The notes under the pieces were generated by a model. The model did no database searches, was not told the origin of the DNA, and saw only the letters and a program-made list of their open reading frames with translations. Below are positions 7,300 to 17,400 of a stretch of DNA of 37,261 nucleotides, piece after piece. The DNA comes from JANRIC01 sp033765345 (lineage in GTDB: Bacteria; Bacteroidota; Bacteroidia; Cytophagales; Microscillaceae), in contig JANRIC010000217.1 in the NCBI GenBank assembly GCA_033765345.1, positions 1 through 37,261 of the forward strand, read 5' to 3'. How positions within the stretch are numbered: position 1 is the stretch's first letter; each line of letters starts with the position of its first letter. Both the position numbers and the translations under genes were made by a program.

Positions 7300-8595
7300 A
7301 TGCAAAGTCTAAGCGAAAGAGACCTACAACACATTTGGCATCCTTATACGCAAATGAAACTTAGTTCCCCGGCTATTGCCATTCAGCGTGCCGAGGGGGT
7401 GTATTTGATAGATGAACACGGTGAGAGGTACATAGATGCGGTTTCGTCGTGGTGGGTCAATATTCATGGGCACTGCCACCCCTATCTTACCCAAAAAATC
7501 AGTGAGCAGCTCGCTACGCTGGAACACGTCATTTTTGCGGGTTTTACCCACCAACCAGCAGTCGAGCTGGCCGAAAGGCTGCTCAAACACGTGCCAGGCA
7601 ATCAGGGCAAGGTGTTTTTTTCGGATAATGGCTCTACAGCCATTGAGGTAGGGCTTAAGATGGCTTTTCAATACTGGTACAATCAGGGCATAGACCGGAG
7701 GCGTGTGATTGCCTTTGAGAATTCCTATCACGGCGATACCTTTGGGGCGATGGCAGCTTCGCAGCGTCAGGCATTTAATGCGCCTTTTAACAGGCATTTA
7801 TTTGAGGTAGATTTTATCCCGACTCCCCATGCCGGGAATATCGCTGAGGTACTCTCAACACTAGAAAGTTTAGTGGCCGAAGGAAATCAGGCTGCTTTTA
7901 TCTTTGAGCCTTTGGTACAAGGTGCGGGAGGCATGTTGATGTATGAAGGAGATTATCTGGATCAAATCCTGCGGGTATGCAAAGCGCATCAGGTGCTTTG
8001 TATTGCCGATGAGGTGATGACGGGCTTCGGTCGCACTGGGGCATTATTTGCCTGTGATTATCTGAGCGAAAAGCCGGATATTGTGTGTCTCTCCAAGGGG
8101 CTTACGGGTGGGGTGATGGCTTTTGGTGTGACTACCTGTACCGATGCCATTTATGAGGCTTTTTACTCGGATGATCGCCTGAAGACCTTTTTCCACGGGC
8201 ATTCCTATTGCGGCAATCCCTTGGCCTGTGCGGCTGCGCTGGCAAGTTTGGATTTGGTAGAGCAGCCCGAATTTATGGAAAATATTCGCAGAATCAGTGC
8301 TTCACACGAGGCTTTTCGTCATAAAATCCAATCTCTTCCCTCAGTGCGTGATTGCCGCCAACAGGGAACCATTCTGGCGGTAGAATGGCAGGTAGATACT
8401 TCTTATTCTTATTTTAGTTCTATTCGGGATCAGTTGTATCAGTTTTTTTTAGACAGGAAGGTTCTTTGTCGCCCTTTGGGCAATGTGATTTATCTGATGC
8501 CTCCCTATTGCATCACCCAAGAGGAGCTTGAGTATATGTATGGGGTCATTCAAGAGGGTTTGCTTGAATTTGGCAAAGGGAGTACAGATTTTTAG
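7300..8595 (+). CDS. bioA: adenosylmethionine-8-amino-7-oxononanoate aminotransferase
   Basis: This 431-residue, pyridoxal-phosphate-dependent enzyme moves an amino group from S-adenosylmethionine to 7-keto-8-aminopelargonate to form 7,8-diaminopelargonate, a late step of biotin synthesis in the cytoplasm. It opens with the BioA hallmark HIWHPYTQM (residues 11-19) and has WWVNIHGH (51-58), the SYHGDTFGAM segment (142-151), the cofactor-binding Asp237 in ADEVMTGFGRTG, and the Schiff-base Lys266 in CLSKGLTGG. The length is normal for the family. No other biotin gene lies in the window, so bioA stands apart from its pathway here. It converges with sbcC, with 70 nt between their stop codons. Confidence 0.95.
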   Translation: MQSLSERDLQHIWHPYTQMKLSSPAIAIQRAEGVYLIDEHGERYIDAVSSWWVNIHGHCHPYLTQKISEQLATLEHVIFAGFTHQPAVELAERLLKHVPGNQGKVFFSDNGSTAIEVGLKMAFQYWYNQGIDRRRVIAFENSYHGDTFGAMAASQRQAFNAPFNRHLFEVDFIPTPHAGNIAEVLSTLESLVAEGNQAAFIFEPLVQGAGGMLMYEGDYLDQILRVCKAHQVLCIADEVMTGFGRTGALFACDYLSEKPDIVCLSKGLTGGVMAFGVTTCTDAIYEAFYSDDRLKTFFHGHSYCGNPLACAAALASLDLVEQPEFMENIRRISASHEAFRHKIQSLPSVRDCRQQGTILAVEWQVDTSYSYFSSIRDQLYQFFLDRKVLCRPLGNVIYLMPPYCITQEELEYMYGVIQEGLLEFGKGSTDF

Positions 8596-8665
8596 AGAGA
8601 CTACCATAGCCGCTAAGTGATGCTTTCGGGAAGGTATACTAGGATGCTAGCTAGCCTTTTGGTGT

Positions 8666-11600
8666 TTAACCTCGATTGCCGGTATGTATTTTAATGGTGC
8701 TTCCATGGCGCCCTTTGATTACCTCGAGGCGGTTGGAAGGGATGCGTTCTTTGAGTTCGGCTACGTGAGAGATGATGCCTACCAAGCGGTATTCTCCGTC
8801 GAGGTTCATCAGCGTTTTGATGGCGAGGTCAAGGGTTTCACTGTCTAGCGTACCGAAACCTTCATCAATAAACATGGCATCCAGGCGAATACCTCCGGCG
8901 TTGGCGGTGGCTACGTCTGCGAGTCCGAGGGCTAATGCCAGGGAGGTAAAAAAGGTCTCTCCCCCTGAAAGGTTGTGTACGAGTCGTTCTTTACCGCTAT
9001 AGCTATCAAATACGATCAGGTCAAGCCCTGCTTTGCGGTTGCCGTGTAGTACTTCTTCGGTGCGGTGGAGTTGATAGCGGTCTTGTGAGAGAATACGCAG
9101 GCGTTTGTTGGCATAATCCACGACATCATCCAAAAATACAGAAAGAACATAGGTTTGAAATTTTTGGTTAAGGTCGTTTTGTCCGTTGGCCAGTTCGGCG
9201 AGTTGGATGACGTGTGCGGCCTTTTCTTCTATTTTGAGCAAATCCTGGTGAATTTTTCGGATTTCTTTAGCCTGAATTTCAAGTGAGGCAATATGTGCGG
9301 CAAGTTGGTGTATATTTTTTTTGCGTTCATTGAGTTCAAGTTCGAGGAGGTTGAGGTGCTCGAGCATTTCTGACAAGACGGGTTTTTCGCGTCCGGCGAT
9401 TTTTTCTTCTGCTTGTCGGAGTTGGGTGCGTAATTCGGTGGCGCGGGTATTCCAATGCTCGATAGCTTTACGAAGGGCTTCTCTTTCGTCATCGCTACGG
9501 AGAGCATATTGGATTTCCTCTGTATTTTTGAATCCTTTGGCTTTGAGGTCTCTTGCGAGTTTGCGTTCGCGGTCGTCGAGATCAGACTCGAGGTTTTTGA
9601 TCTCACGTTCATCTTTTTTTACTTCGGTATTTCGGTTGCTGATGTCGAGGAGGATTTCATTTTTTTCTTCTTTGGACTTTTCGAGGTTTTCCAGGAAGGT
9701 TTCTATTTCATCTTGGAGGGCTTCTACGTGTTCGTCAAGTTCGTGTTCGGAATGGATGTTGGAGGGCAGATTTTGTTCGATGCTTTTTTGTTCGGTTTTT
9801 TTCTCAAAGATTTGGTTCTGGAGTTGCTGATATTTTTCACGCTCGATCTGGATTCGTTCTTTCAGTTCTTTGATTTCTGAGCGGAGTTTTTGGTTTTCGG
9901 CTTTGAGTACCTCAATTTTTTTTTCTGCTTGGAGCGTATTTTGATAATTTTCTTTAAGTTGGTTTTCCTGTTGTACAAAAAAGGCGTCCTCCCAGTTTTT
10001 CACTTCTCCAAGTTGGTCAGCGAGCCTTTTGCCAGTTTCTTCTACAACACCGAGGTCTTTATCAATCTTCGAGAATCGTTCGCGGGATTGGTCATAGCGT
10101 TGCGTGGCGAGTTCTTCGGTTTGTTTTGCGTCGGTAATTTGTTGGTCGGAGACATAGGTTTCATTTTTTTGGGCGGGGTATGGGTGTTGGGTAGAGCCGC
10201 AAACGGGGCAAGGTTGGTTATTTTCAAGGGTTTCTGCCAGGGCAGCCGCCTGGCTGAGTCGCCATTGTCGTTCTAAGTTGTTGTAGAGGGTTTGTTTTTC
10301 GAGTTTGGTTTTGCCCAACAGGTCTAATTCTTGTAAAGCGGTTTTTTTTTGTTTTTCTAGATTTTTGTATTTCTGTCGGGCAGAATGGTAATCCTTTCGG
10401 AGCGTTTTCCAAGATTCAAATTGTTGCATTTGATGATCTAGCGCAACTTTTTGGCGAAGCATGTTTTCTAGTTCTTCGAGTTTTTGAACATTTTCATTTT
10501 CAAGTTTATCTTCTTTGTTTTGGAGGTTTACTTCGAACAGTTGGATATCGTTTTGTTTGTGGCTCAGTTCGGATTCTTGTGCCCGGATGATTCCTTTGAT
10601 CTTGTCTAATTCTGCAAATCGTGGGCGAAACTCCTCGAGTTTGCTAACCTGTATTTTTTTTTCTTCAAAAACAGGTCTTTGGTCTTCTAGGTTTTGGATG
10701 AGCACATCAAGTTTGCGGAGTTTGGCTTCGCGGCTGATGATGATGCTGTAATAGGTCTGGATATGTTCTTTTTTATCCTGGATGAGTTTGGTTGTGCGTA
10801 TAATCTCCTCGATGGAAGGTCGGAGTACTTCGGCTTTTTCTGCTTGTTGTTTTTGGTTTTCTTTGATTTGGATGAGGTCTTTTTGTTCGTTGTGTTTGGC
10901 GAGTAGTTGGACGGATGTTTCAAATTCAAGGAACAGGTCTGCTAATTGCCGGGCTTCTTGATAGCTGTGCTGGGCAAGTTTGTGGGTTTCTTCGGACAGA
11001 GGGAGTTCGTTTTTGAGTGTGTTGAGGGTATTTTGTTGATCCAAGATTAATTGCCCTAAGACTTCCTGCGAATCAATACCGATCGACTCAAGGCGAGCCG
11101 TGATTCTATTTTTTTTATCTTGAATTTCTTTTTTGAATTCTTTGGAATCTTCCTGTAGCTGTGTAGTGATATTTTCATAAATTTCAGCGTTGAACAATTG
11201 GGTAAGAATTTTACCTTTGTCATCTACACTTGAAAGGAGCAATTGCTGAAATTTACCTTGTGGAAGGATCACGATTTGTTTAAACTGTTCGGCATCAAAG
11301 CCCAATAATTCCTCGATGCGCTCTTTGATTTCATTTTTTTTGGTAAGAGGAGCGGTGAGTTCGGTATAGGTTTTATGTTCTTGATCCCATTCTACTTCTG
11401 CCAAAGACTGGTTTTCATTGGCATTATCATTCCGTCCTACTTTTATTTGTCGGGTTACGCGATATTTACGGGTACTGATTTGAAAAACAAAATCCAGCCG
11501 GGTGGCTATATTTTGATCTACGTGATCTGAGCGCATACTTTTCCCTTGGCGATTTCCGGTTGTTTGTCCATACAGGGCATAACACATGGCATCAAATATG

Positions 11601-11728
11601 GTGGTTTTGCCAGAGCCTGTGGGTCCGTGAATGAGAAAAAGCCGGTTTTCTTCAAATACATCAAATTGAATGAGCTGTTTGGTAGCAAATGCGCCAAAAG
11701 CCTCTATTTCCAAGGATATGGGTTTCAT
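8666..11728 (-). CDS. sbcC: SbcC, SMC-like ATPase subunit of the SbcCD nuclease
   Basis: The preferred start, MKPISLEIEAFGAFA, gives 1020 residues; the frame is open 15 codons further but every homologue I know begins at this motif. The protein is the Rad50-type ATPase that controls the SbcD nuclease, which opens hairpins and processes DNA ends in the cytoplasm. Walker A GPTGSGKTT is at 35-43. Two long coiled-coil arms flank the zinc hook CPVC at ~506-509, which joins two subunits. The C-terminal half carries the signature LSGGE and Walker B MFIDEGFGTLD. The size agrees with E. coli SbcC. It lies downstream of sbcD but separated from it by the protease gene and a small gene. A -7-like box (11778-11771, minus) could give it its own promoter. 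Confidence 0.95.
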   Translation of the reverse strand: MKPISLEIEAFGAFATKQLIQFDVFEENRLFLIHGPTGSGKTTIFDAMCYALYGQTTGNRQGKSMRSDHVDQNIATRLDFVFQISTRKYRVTRQIKVGRNDNANENQSLAEVEWDQEHKTYTELTAPLTKKNEIKERIEELLGFDAEQFKQIVILPQGKFQQLLLSSVDDKGKILTQLFNAEIYENITTQLQEDSKEFKKEIQDKKNRITARLESIGIDSQEVLGQLILDQQNTLNTLKNELPLSEETHKLAQHSYQEARQLADLFLEFETSVQLLAKHNEQKDLIQIKENQKQQAEKAEVLRPSIEEIIRTTKLIQDKKEHIQTYYSIIISREAKLRKLDVLIQNLEDQRPVFEEKKIQVSKLEEFRPRFAELDKIKGIIRAQESELSHKQNDIQLFEVNLQNKEDKLENENVQKLEELENMLRQKVALDHQMQQFESWKTLRKDYHSARQKYKNLEKQKKTALQELDLLGKTKLEKQTLYNNLERQWRLSQAAALAETLENNQPCPVCGSTQHPYPAQKNETYVSDQQITDAKQTEELATQRYDQSRERFSKIDKDLGVVEETGKRLADQLGEVKNWEDAFFVQQENQLKENYQNTLQAEKKIEVLKAENQKLRSEIKELKERIQIEREKYQQLQNQIFEKKTEQKSIEQNLPSNIHSEHELDEHVEALQDEIETFLENLEKSKEEKNEILLDISNRNTEVKKDEREIKNLESDLDDRERKLARDLKAKGFKNTEEIQYALRSDDEREALRKAIEHWNTRATELRTQLRQAEEKIAGREKPVLSEMLEHLNLLELELNERKKNIHQLAAHIASLEIQAKEIRKIHQDLLKIEEKAAHVIQLAELANGQNDLNQKFQTYVLSVFLDDVVDYANKRLRILSQDRYQLHRTEEVLHGNRKAGLDLIVFDSYSGKERLVHNLSGGETFFTSLALALGLADVATANAGGIRLDAMFIDEGFGTLDSETLDLAIKTLMNLDGEYRLVGIISHVAELKERIPSNRLEVIKGRHGSTIKIHTGNRG

Positions 11729-11770
11729 TCCGTTTGTTGGGTATAAAAAATATGGCTTAAATATACAAAG

Positions 11771-11778
11771 CAAACTTA
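11771..11778 (-). promoter_or_regulatory. possible -7 box of sbcC
   Basis: On the minus strand this reads TAAGTTTG, fitting TAnnTTTG, 42 nt before the preferred sbcC start. No TTTG box is found at the proper distance upstream. If real, sbcC is transcribed separately from sbcD. Confidence 0.3.
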
Positions 11779-11917
11779 AAAATTCGCTATAAAAATACGA
11801 ATTTGATGGAGACAGGATTTATTTTTTGTAGGGCAGGAGTATTGTGGGTGCTTTTTTAGGCTTTGAATGCCGGAAGTCTCCAAAATAAGTTGGCCGAAAT
11901 TAAGCCATAGAACTTAC

Positions 11918-12163
11918 TCAAAGTGGAAATACGCCTTGAGTTTCTTCCAGCTCAATAGGAATGCCTTTGTATTGTTTGGGTAAGCGGGTACGATTTGTTT
12001 CAAGGTTACTAACCAGAAACTTGATCACGGTGGTATTGCCTTTCAGTTCGTCAAATATTGCCCATACCCCTGCCTTTCCGATCCAAAGATCGCTGAGTTC
12101 GGAAATCAGTTCTGCCAATTTACGAGAATCTCCCATGGTATTTTGTTTAAGTTCGGGTGCCAA
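11918..12163 (-). CDS. small protein resembling the N-terminal module of the neighbouring protease
   Basis: This 81-residue protein is likely cytoplasmic, with no signal peptide or membrane span; an alternative start at codon 10 (12136) would give 72 residues. Its second half, VIKFLVSNLETNRTRLPKQY then KGIPIELEETQGVFPL, follows the pattern often found just before the catalytic domain in Nal1-like trypsin-fold proteases (strand, short link, iP.x.x.G.p.v.v.e.t.G). The protease encoded next to it (12270-13136) has a comparable segment of its own at residues ~28-82. The gene lies 106 nt downstream of the protease and 189 nt upstream of sbcC. It may bind or control the protease, but that is inference; the family itself was not recognised. 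Confidence 0.6.
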   Translation of the reverse strand: MAPELKQNTMGDSRKLAELISELSDLWIGKAGVWAIFDELKGNTTVIKFLVSNLETNRTRLPKQYKGIPIELEETQGVFPL

Positions 12164-12269
12164 GAAGTAGTACTTGTTTTTTTTGATGTGAAAAGCTAGT
12201 AAATTTTTAGCTTTTGTCCAAATCCTTGTGAGATAAATTCTCAGTACACCGGATGAATCCTAGATTTTT

Positions 12270-13136
12270 TTATAGAAAACGAATTTTTAGAGCCTTTAGC
12301 ACCTCCTCGATGGGGCAGGCAAAGGTGATATTATTTTGATGATCTCCGGCATAAAGAAGTGCAACTACCTGGTTTTTTTCATTGAGGATGAGGCTACCTG
12401 AGTCTCCTGGCTGAGAAAAAGTTTGTAAGTTTTCTCCCCGGATCACGAGGCTATTTTCAAAGTATAACACGCCGAGTAAGCCATAATTTACCCGGATGGC
12501 TGAATTAAGAGAAATGACCGTACCAAAGGTCAGTCCGGAGGCTGCTCCTGTTTTATGCACCCGTTCACCTTTTTGCGGAGATTCGGTAGCAGCCGTAAAA
12601 TGATCATTGAGAGAAATTTCGTCATATTCCAATATTTTGGCAATTCCTGCATCTATGTGATTTTTGGAGGGTGCTTGTTTGAGAGGAATAATTTGCGATA
12701 GCCGGGCAATGGTTCGGTTATCTGCCAAGCTGATGACCTCATCAGCGTTCAGACCCAGGTTATCGTTGCAGAGTACGTGATTATTTGATAAGATAAATAT
12801 TTCTTCCGAATCCTGATTTTTGACCAGTCCTCCCAAAGTGCCGAAGTGTTGGGTGTAAAGATGACGAATAGCCAAGCCGTGCCAGGGTTTTGTCAGGGGG
12901 TAGAATTCATCCGTTTGGATACTTTTGACGGTTAAGTCCGATTGATAGGGAGCAAACAACTTTTGAAAATCGGAGTTCAGGAGTGAGGAATGATGATAGA
13001 CCTCTACCGTGGGATTATCTTCAGTTCCGGTTTGAGCGATCCCATAGATTTTACCAGCAAACTGGGGGTTTTCGGAGAAATCATCATAAATAAAAGTGGA
13101 GGCTAGTTCCTCCAGTAGGTTTTTAATCAAACGCAT
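12270..13136 (-). CDS. trypsin-fold serine protease (Nal1-like)
   Basis: Starting at MRLIKNLLEE gives 288 residues. The frame is open upstream to 13268, but that extension is basic and unlike a coding N-terminus. A complete chymotrypsin-type triad can be read: His120 in LSNNHV, Asp162 in HIDAGIAK and Ser246 in QPGDSGS. No signal peptide is present, so it should act in the cytoplasm, as do other proteases of this group. The N-terminal ~85 residues form a small module before the catalytic domain. The gene sits between sbcD (158 nt upstream) and the 81-residue gene, on the same strand. Its target is unknown. The position between the two subunits of a DNA-end nuclease is odd, and a role in controlling that complex is possible but untested. 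Confidence 0.85.
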   Translation of the reverse strand: MRLIKNLLEELASTFIYDDFSENPQFAGKIYGIAQTGTEDNPTVEVYHHSSLLNSDFQKLFAPYQSDLTVKSIQTDEFYPLTKPWHGLAIRHLYTQHFGTLGGLVKNQDSEEIFILSNNHVLCNDNLGLNADEVISLADNRTIARLSQIIPLKQAPSKNHIDAGIAKILEYDEISLNDHFTAATESPQKGERVHKTGAASGLTFGTVISLNSAIRVNYGLLGVLYFENSLVIRGENLQTFSQPGDSGSLILNEKNQVVALLYAGDHQNNITFACPIEEVLKALKIRFL

Positions 13137-13294
13137 AGTTGTGTGTTCTCTGGGTTTTAGGTTGGTTTTTGAGAATTGGGGATGAAAATGAATTTTAAAA
13201 GCTTGCGGGTTTCTCAAACCCTTACTTTTATGTGTAAGCCGAAGTGGCTTTCGAGTCATCAACTTCAAGTCTCATTTTGCACCTAAATCCGAAT

Positions 13295-14446
13295 TTAATC
13301 TTTTTTTACTTTTTTGATGGTTTGGTGAAGCACAGTTTTTTTATCTTCATCAAGTTCTTTGCCAACAAATCGTTTGTAAAAGTCCATAAAGAGTTCACTT
13401 TCATTCATTTTATTAATTTGGGCGGTGGTCAGGCGGGATTCTTTGACAGTTCGGTTGAGGTTAGGCCATTTCAACGTAGTAGCATTGGGATAAATTTTTT
13501 GGACAATCTGCATCGCATTGGGTACGATCTCTACATTCTCGAGCGTAACTTCCAGAAAGTCTTCACTTTCCAGGTTGGGTACATCCTGGCTGAGGTGAAA
13601 AGTCCGATCCTGAATAAATCCTTGTATTCTTTTTACGTCTTTTCTCGGTTTAAGCGTAATACGTTGGCTGTTGATCAGGCCGCTTTTGTCCATGTCAATT
13701 AGTACAACACTTTTTTGATGGTGCGCTTCTGAAAAAGAATATTTAAGAACAGAACCAGCATACTGCAAACGACCGTTGAGAAAATGGTCTTGGGCTTGGT
13801 GCAAATGTCCCAGAGCTACATAATTAAAATCTGAAAAGATAGAGGCGGGAATTTCTGAGGAGCCCCCCACCATCAGTTGTCTTTCGGATTCCGATTCGGT
13901 ACCTCCGCTGATAAAAGCGTGCCCGATCAGTACAGAACGGGTATTTTTTGGATGTTTTGTTTGAATATCCTGGATAATCCATCGCATGACATCTTCGTGG
14001 GTACGAATTTGATCTTGCCGAGTAAAATAGCGCAGCACTTCGGGTTCAGTAAAAGGTACGGGATAGAAATACACTTCGCCGTCCGAATCCTTGAGAATGA
14101 CAGGTGTTACAGGAATTTGTAAATTCCCAAAAATGTGTAACCCTTGTTTTTTGAGTAGATAGTTGCAATAATTGATTCTTTCAGGATTATCGTGATTACC
14201 AGCTATACAAATGACCGATACTTTGAGTTCGAGGATGATTTCGCTCATAATTTCATCAAATAATCTGACTGCTTCGGCAGGTGGTACGGAGCGGTCATAA
14301 ATATCGCCAGCAAGTAGCATTACATCCGGTTTGTGCTCACGAACGATAGACACTAAGCTGTGCAGCACGTGTGCCTGTTCTTCAAGGAGATTGTAATTGT
14401 TAAAAGACTTGCCCAGATGCCAGTCGGCAGTGTGTAAGATTTTCAT
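13295..14446 (-). CDS. sbcD: SbcD, Mre11-type nuclease subunit of SbcCD
   Basis: This 383-residue protein is the metal-dependent phosphoesterase that cuts DNA ends and hairpins together with SbcC. The metal-binding motifs occur in the expected order: ADWHLG (Asp8, His10), GDIYD (Asp48), GNHDNPER (Asn84, His85), then GHAFISGG and GHLHQ. The C-terminal ~100 residues form the capping and SbcC-contact region. The length agrees with SbcD of other bacteria. It begins 24 nt after the stop of the TerB-ABCG gene and may be cotranscribed with it. The separation of sbcD from sbcC by two unrelated-looking genes departs from the usual directly adjacent or overlapping pair. Confidence 0.95.
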   Translation of the reverse strand: MKILHTADWHLGKSFNNYNLLEEQAHVLHSLVSIVREHKPDVMLLAGDIYDRSVPPAEAVRLFDEIMSEIILELKVSVICIAGNHDNPERINYCNYLLKKQGLHIFGNLQIPVTPVILKDSDGEVYFYPVPFTEPEVLRYFTRQDQIRTHEDVMRWIIQDIQTKHPKNTRSVLIGHAFISGGTESESERQLMVGGSSEIPASIFSDFNYVALGHLHQAQDHFLNGRLQYAGSVLKYSFSEAHHQKSVVLIDMDKSGLINSQRITLKPRKDVKRIQGFIQDRTFHLSQDVPNLESEDFLEVTLENVEIVPNAMQIVQKIYPNATTLKWPNLNRTVKESRLTTAQINKMNESELFMDFYKRFVGKELDEDKKTVLHQTIKKVKKD

Positions 14447-14470
14447 AAATTCTAAGGCTTATTTAGGGTC

Positions 14471-17400
14471 TTATCGCATTTTTTTCTTTTTTCGGCTCAA
14501 TACCATCGCAAATACCTTGAATGATTCCCGAAAAATCTTGTAATAAAGCGTAATGTAGAGAATAAAAGTCATCGCCCAGATGATCAATGCATTAAAAATA
14601 AGTGTATCTATATAAAAGCCCAAGAATTGTTTTCTGGGAGCATAGAAATGAGTTCGGAAATCAAAATAATTGGAAGTAATCAAAGGATCCTGAAAAACCG
14701 GATAAATTTTTTGTATCAGTTTGTTATTAATTTCTACAATTCGGACGGGTTCGTCTGCTTTTTTGACCATAGCAGCCACCATTTCATTATGATATTTTTG
14801 TGATAATGCAACAAATTGGTCTCTTTGTTTGGGGGTTTTGGTAAGTTTAGTGATAATTTGCTCTTTTATTTTATTGGTTTGATTGTATTTTCGGATATAA
14901 TATTTTCTAAGAGCCTCTAAATATTTTTTTACCTCTTCGGCTACTTCCAAATCCATCAAATCCGGGTTCAGGCGATTTATATAAGTAAATCGGACGGCTT
15001 TGTTAACCTGCAATTCTTTTGAAATTTCACGAGACAACAGGTTAATATTTCGGTCTACATCATCTCGAGTGCTGATTTCAGTGCTATTAAAATTATTGAT
15101 ACAGTATGAAAGTTTGGATTGTAATCTGGAGATCAGATACGTTCTTTTGTATTCGGCAATGGCCATCGCCTTATCAAACTCATAATATTTCTTCTCAAAA
15201 GGGTTGTCCTTAAACTGGCTAACCATCATGGCTTCAAAAGCCCAGCGGGCCGTCATTACTTCGCTGATGAGAGGTACTTTATTTTCAGAAGCCAATTTGG
15301 GGTTAATGTCGTCAAATTTGACTACAATCCCGCCCAGAATCAGCTGTGGAATCAAAAGAATTGGAATCAGAATATAAACAGTTATGACAGAATTAAAGGT
15401 AGATGAGATATTTAATCCCAGCATGTTGGCAAAACAGGCCGTAGAGAACAAAATCAAGGTATAAGAAAAATACATCCCGTGAATCTCCAGAATCCAGTTG
15501 CCGATGAGTACATAACTAAATGTTTGAATGAATGAAAAAGAAAACAATATGATGACCTTAGACAAGAGATAACTTGTACGACTGAGGTGTAAAAAAGCCT
15601 CTCTTTTCAGGATTTTGGCATCTTTGATGATTTCTTCAGCACTAACGGTAAGCCCGATAAAAAGAGCCACAATAATACTCATAAAGATATAAGCCGGGAT
15701 ATTAAGGTTATCACTAAAGACGTATCTATCTTGCCCCAGTGCGTGATCTATGTGATAATAACGCACAATATACGACAAAATTAAAGCCAGCAAGGGTGCT
15801 TCCAGTAAGCTAATGACCATATACTGTGTGTTGCTCAACTTAGCCAGCATATCACGTTTGGCAAAAATAAGCCATTGTCGGAATCGGCTTGGAAGTCTGA
15901 GCGTACTATTCGGTTTTTCATCGACTTGGCGCGACTTAAACTGAGGCATATCTTCTTCATAATGCTTGCGCCACTGTACTGGGGAGACCTTTCGTTGGTT
16001 GGTATAACGTCCATATTCATCCACGACTTTGGTCTCGATGATGTTAAAAATCTGCTCTGGGTTTACATTGCCGCAAGTAGGGCAGATTCCCTGGTCAGGA
16101 TTTACGAGGTTGGCTAAAGTCTTGAAATAAGTCACGGCTTCAATCGGATTGCCGTAATAAATCTGATAACCTCCAATATCAAGAATAATCAGGCGGTCAA
16201 ACATTTTAAAAATATCGGAAGAAGGCTGGTGAATTACTACAAAAATGAGCTTGCCTTTTAAAGAAAGTTCTTTCAGCAAATCTACGATATTTTCGGAGTC
16301 GCTAGAAGATAAACCGGAGGTGGGCTCATCCAAAAACATGACTGCGGGCTCTCTAAGCAATTCCAAACCGATGTTAAGTCTTTTGCGTTGTCCTCCACTG
16401 ATGGTTTTTTGAAGTACATTACCCACCTTGAGGTCGGCTGTTTCAAGCAGACCCAAGTTCTGGAGCGTTTTATTGACCAGTTCGCGGATTTGATCTTCGG
16501 TATAATTGCTAAAGCAGAGCTTGGCTGCAAAATACATATTCTGGAATACGGTCAGTTCTTCAATCAGCAAATCATCTTGGGGTACATAACCAATGATTCC
16601 TTTGATATTGGTTTTTTCTCCTTCGTCGTGTACATCAATGCCATTGATGGTGATTTTACCGCCGATTGGTATTTCGTTGCCATTGAGTACATTGATTAAG
16701 GTCGATTTGCCTGAACCACTAGAGCCCATAATTCCTACTAATCTGCCGGATTCTTCGACAATATTGATGTCTCTAAGTCCGATTTTTCCTCCGGGGAAGG
16801 TATAATACAAGTGTTTTGCCTCGAAGGCAATTTTGGTTTCCTGGTCTTCCTCTAGAAAGTGACTGACCACATCACTATAATAAATCGGGGTAATGAGTTC
16901 ATTGCGAATAGAAGAACCATTGGAAAAAGTATAAATATGACGGTCTTTGAGTAAGATTCCATTCAAAAATGTATTGGAATCTCCTGCAAAATATTTAAGC
17001 ATATACATTTCTAGGCTGGGAATGCGCAGGATACCCACGGTGGCCGAGAAATTTCGTTTATAAATATGTTTAATTTTTGGGTTCATCTTTTGACCACTGA
17101 TCACCAGAATATTATTTAAACCCAAATGGAGTGCTTCCTCATCGGTCACGAAGGCTTTCATGATATTGTACTCATGCCGATCGATGTTAAAGGCATCCAC
17201 AATATTGTCTATAAATTCAATCTCAGCTTCCCCCATAGCACCGTCCACGCTGACCAGCTCCAGCAAATGAAGCAACACAACAATCTTTTGTTTGCTGTTG
17301 AGTTCAATATTGATTCTTTTACAAATATTAGGTACTTCAATATTTCCCTCGATAGCAATTTCAGTATAATCATTAAAAAGACTTATAAAATTCTGGGCGT

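Noticed and set aside
9321..10276. Long plus-strand frames opposite sbcC
   Set aside because: They are the complement of the coiled-coil codons of sbcC. Their Ser/Arg- and Phe-rich products look like antisense shadows.
11729..11773. N-terminal extension of SbcC
   Set aside because: The family begins at the MKPISLEIEAFG-type motif, and the extension lies over the possible promoter box.
13137..13268. 44-residue extension of the serine protease
   Set aside because: It is basic and Pro/His-rich, with no resemblance to a signal peptide or domain; the ATG at 13136 fits better.
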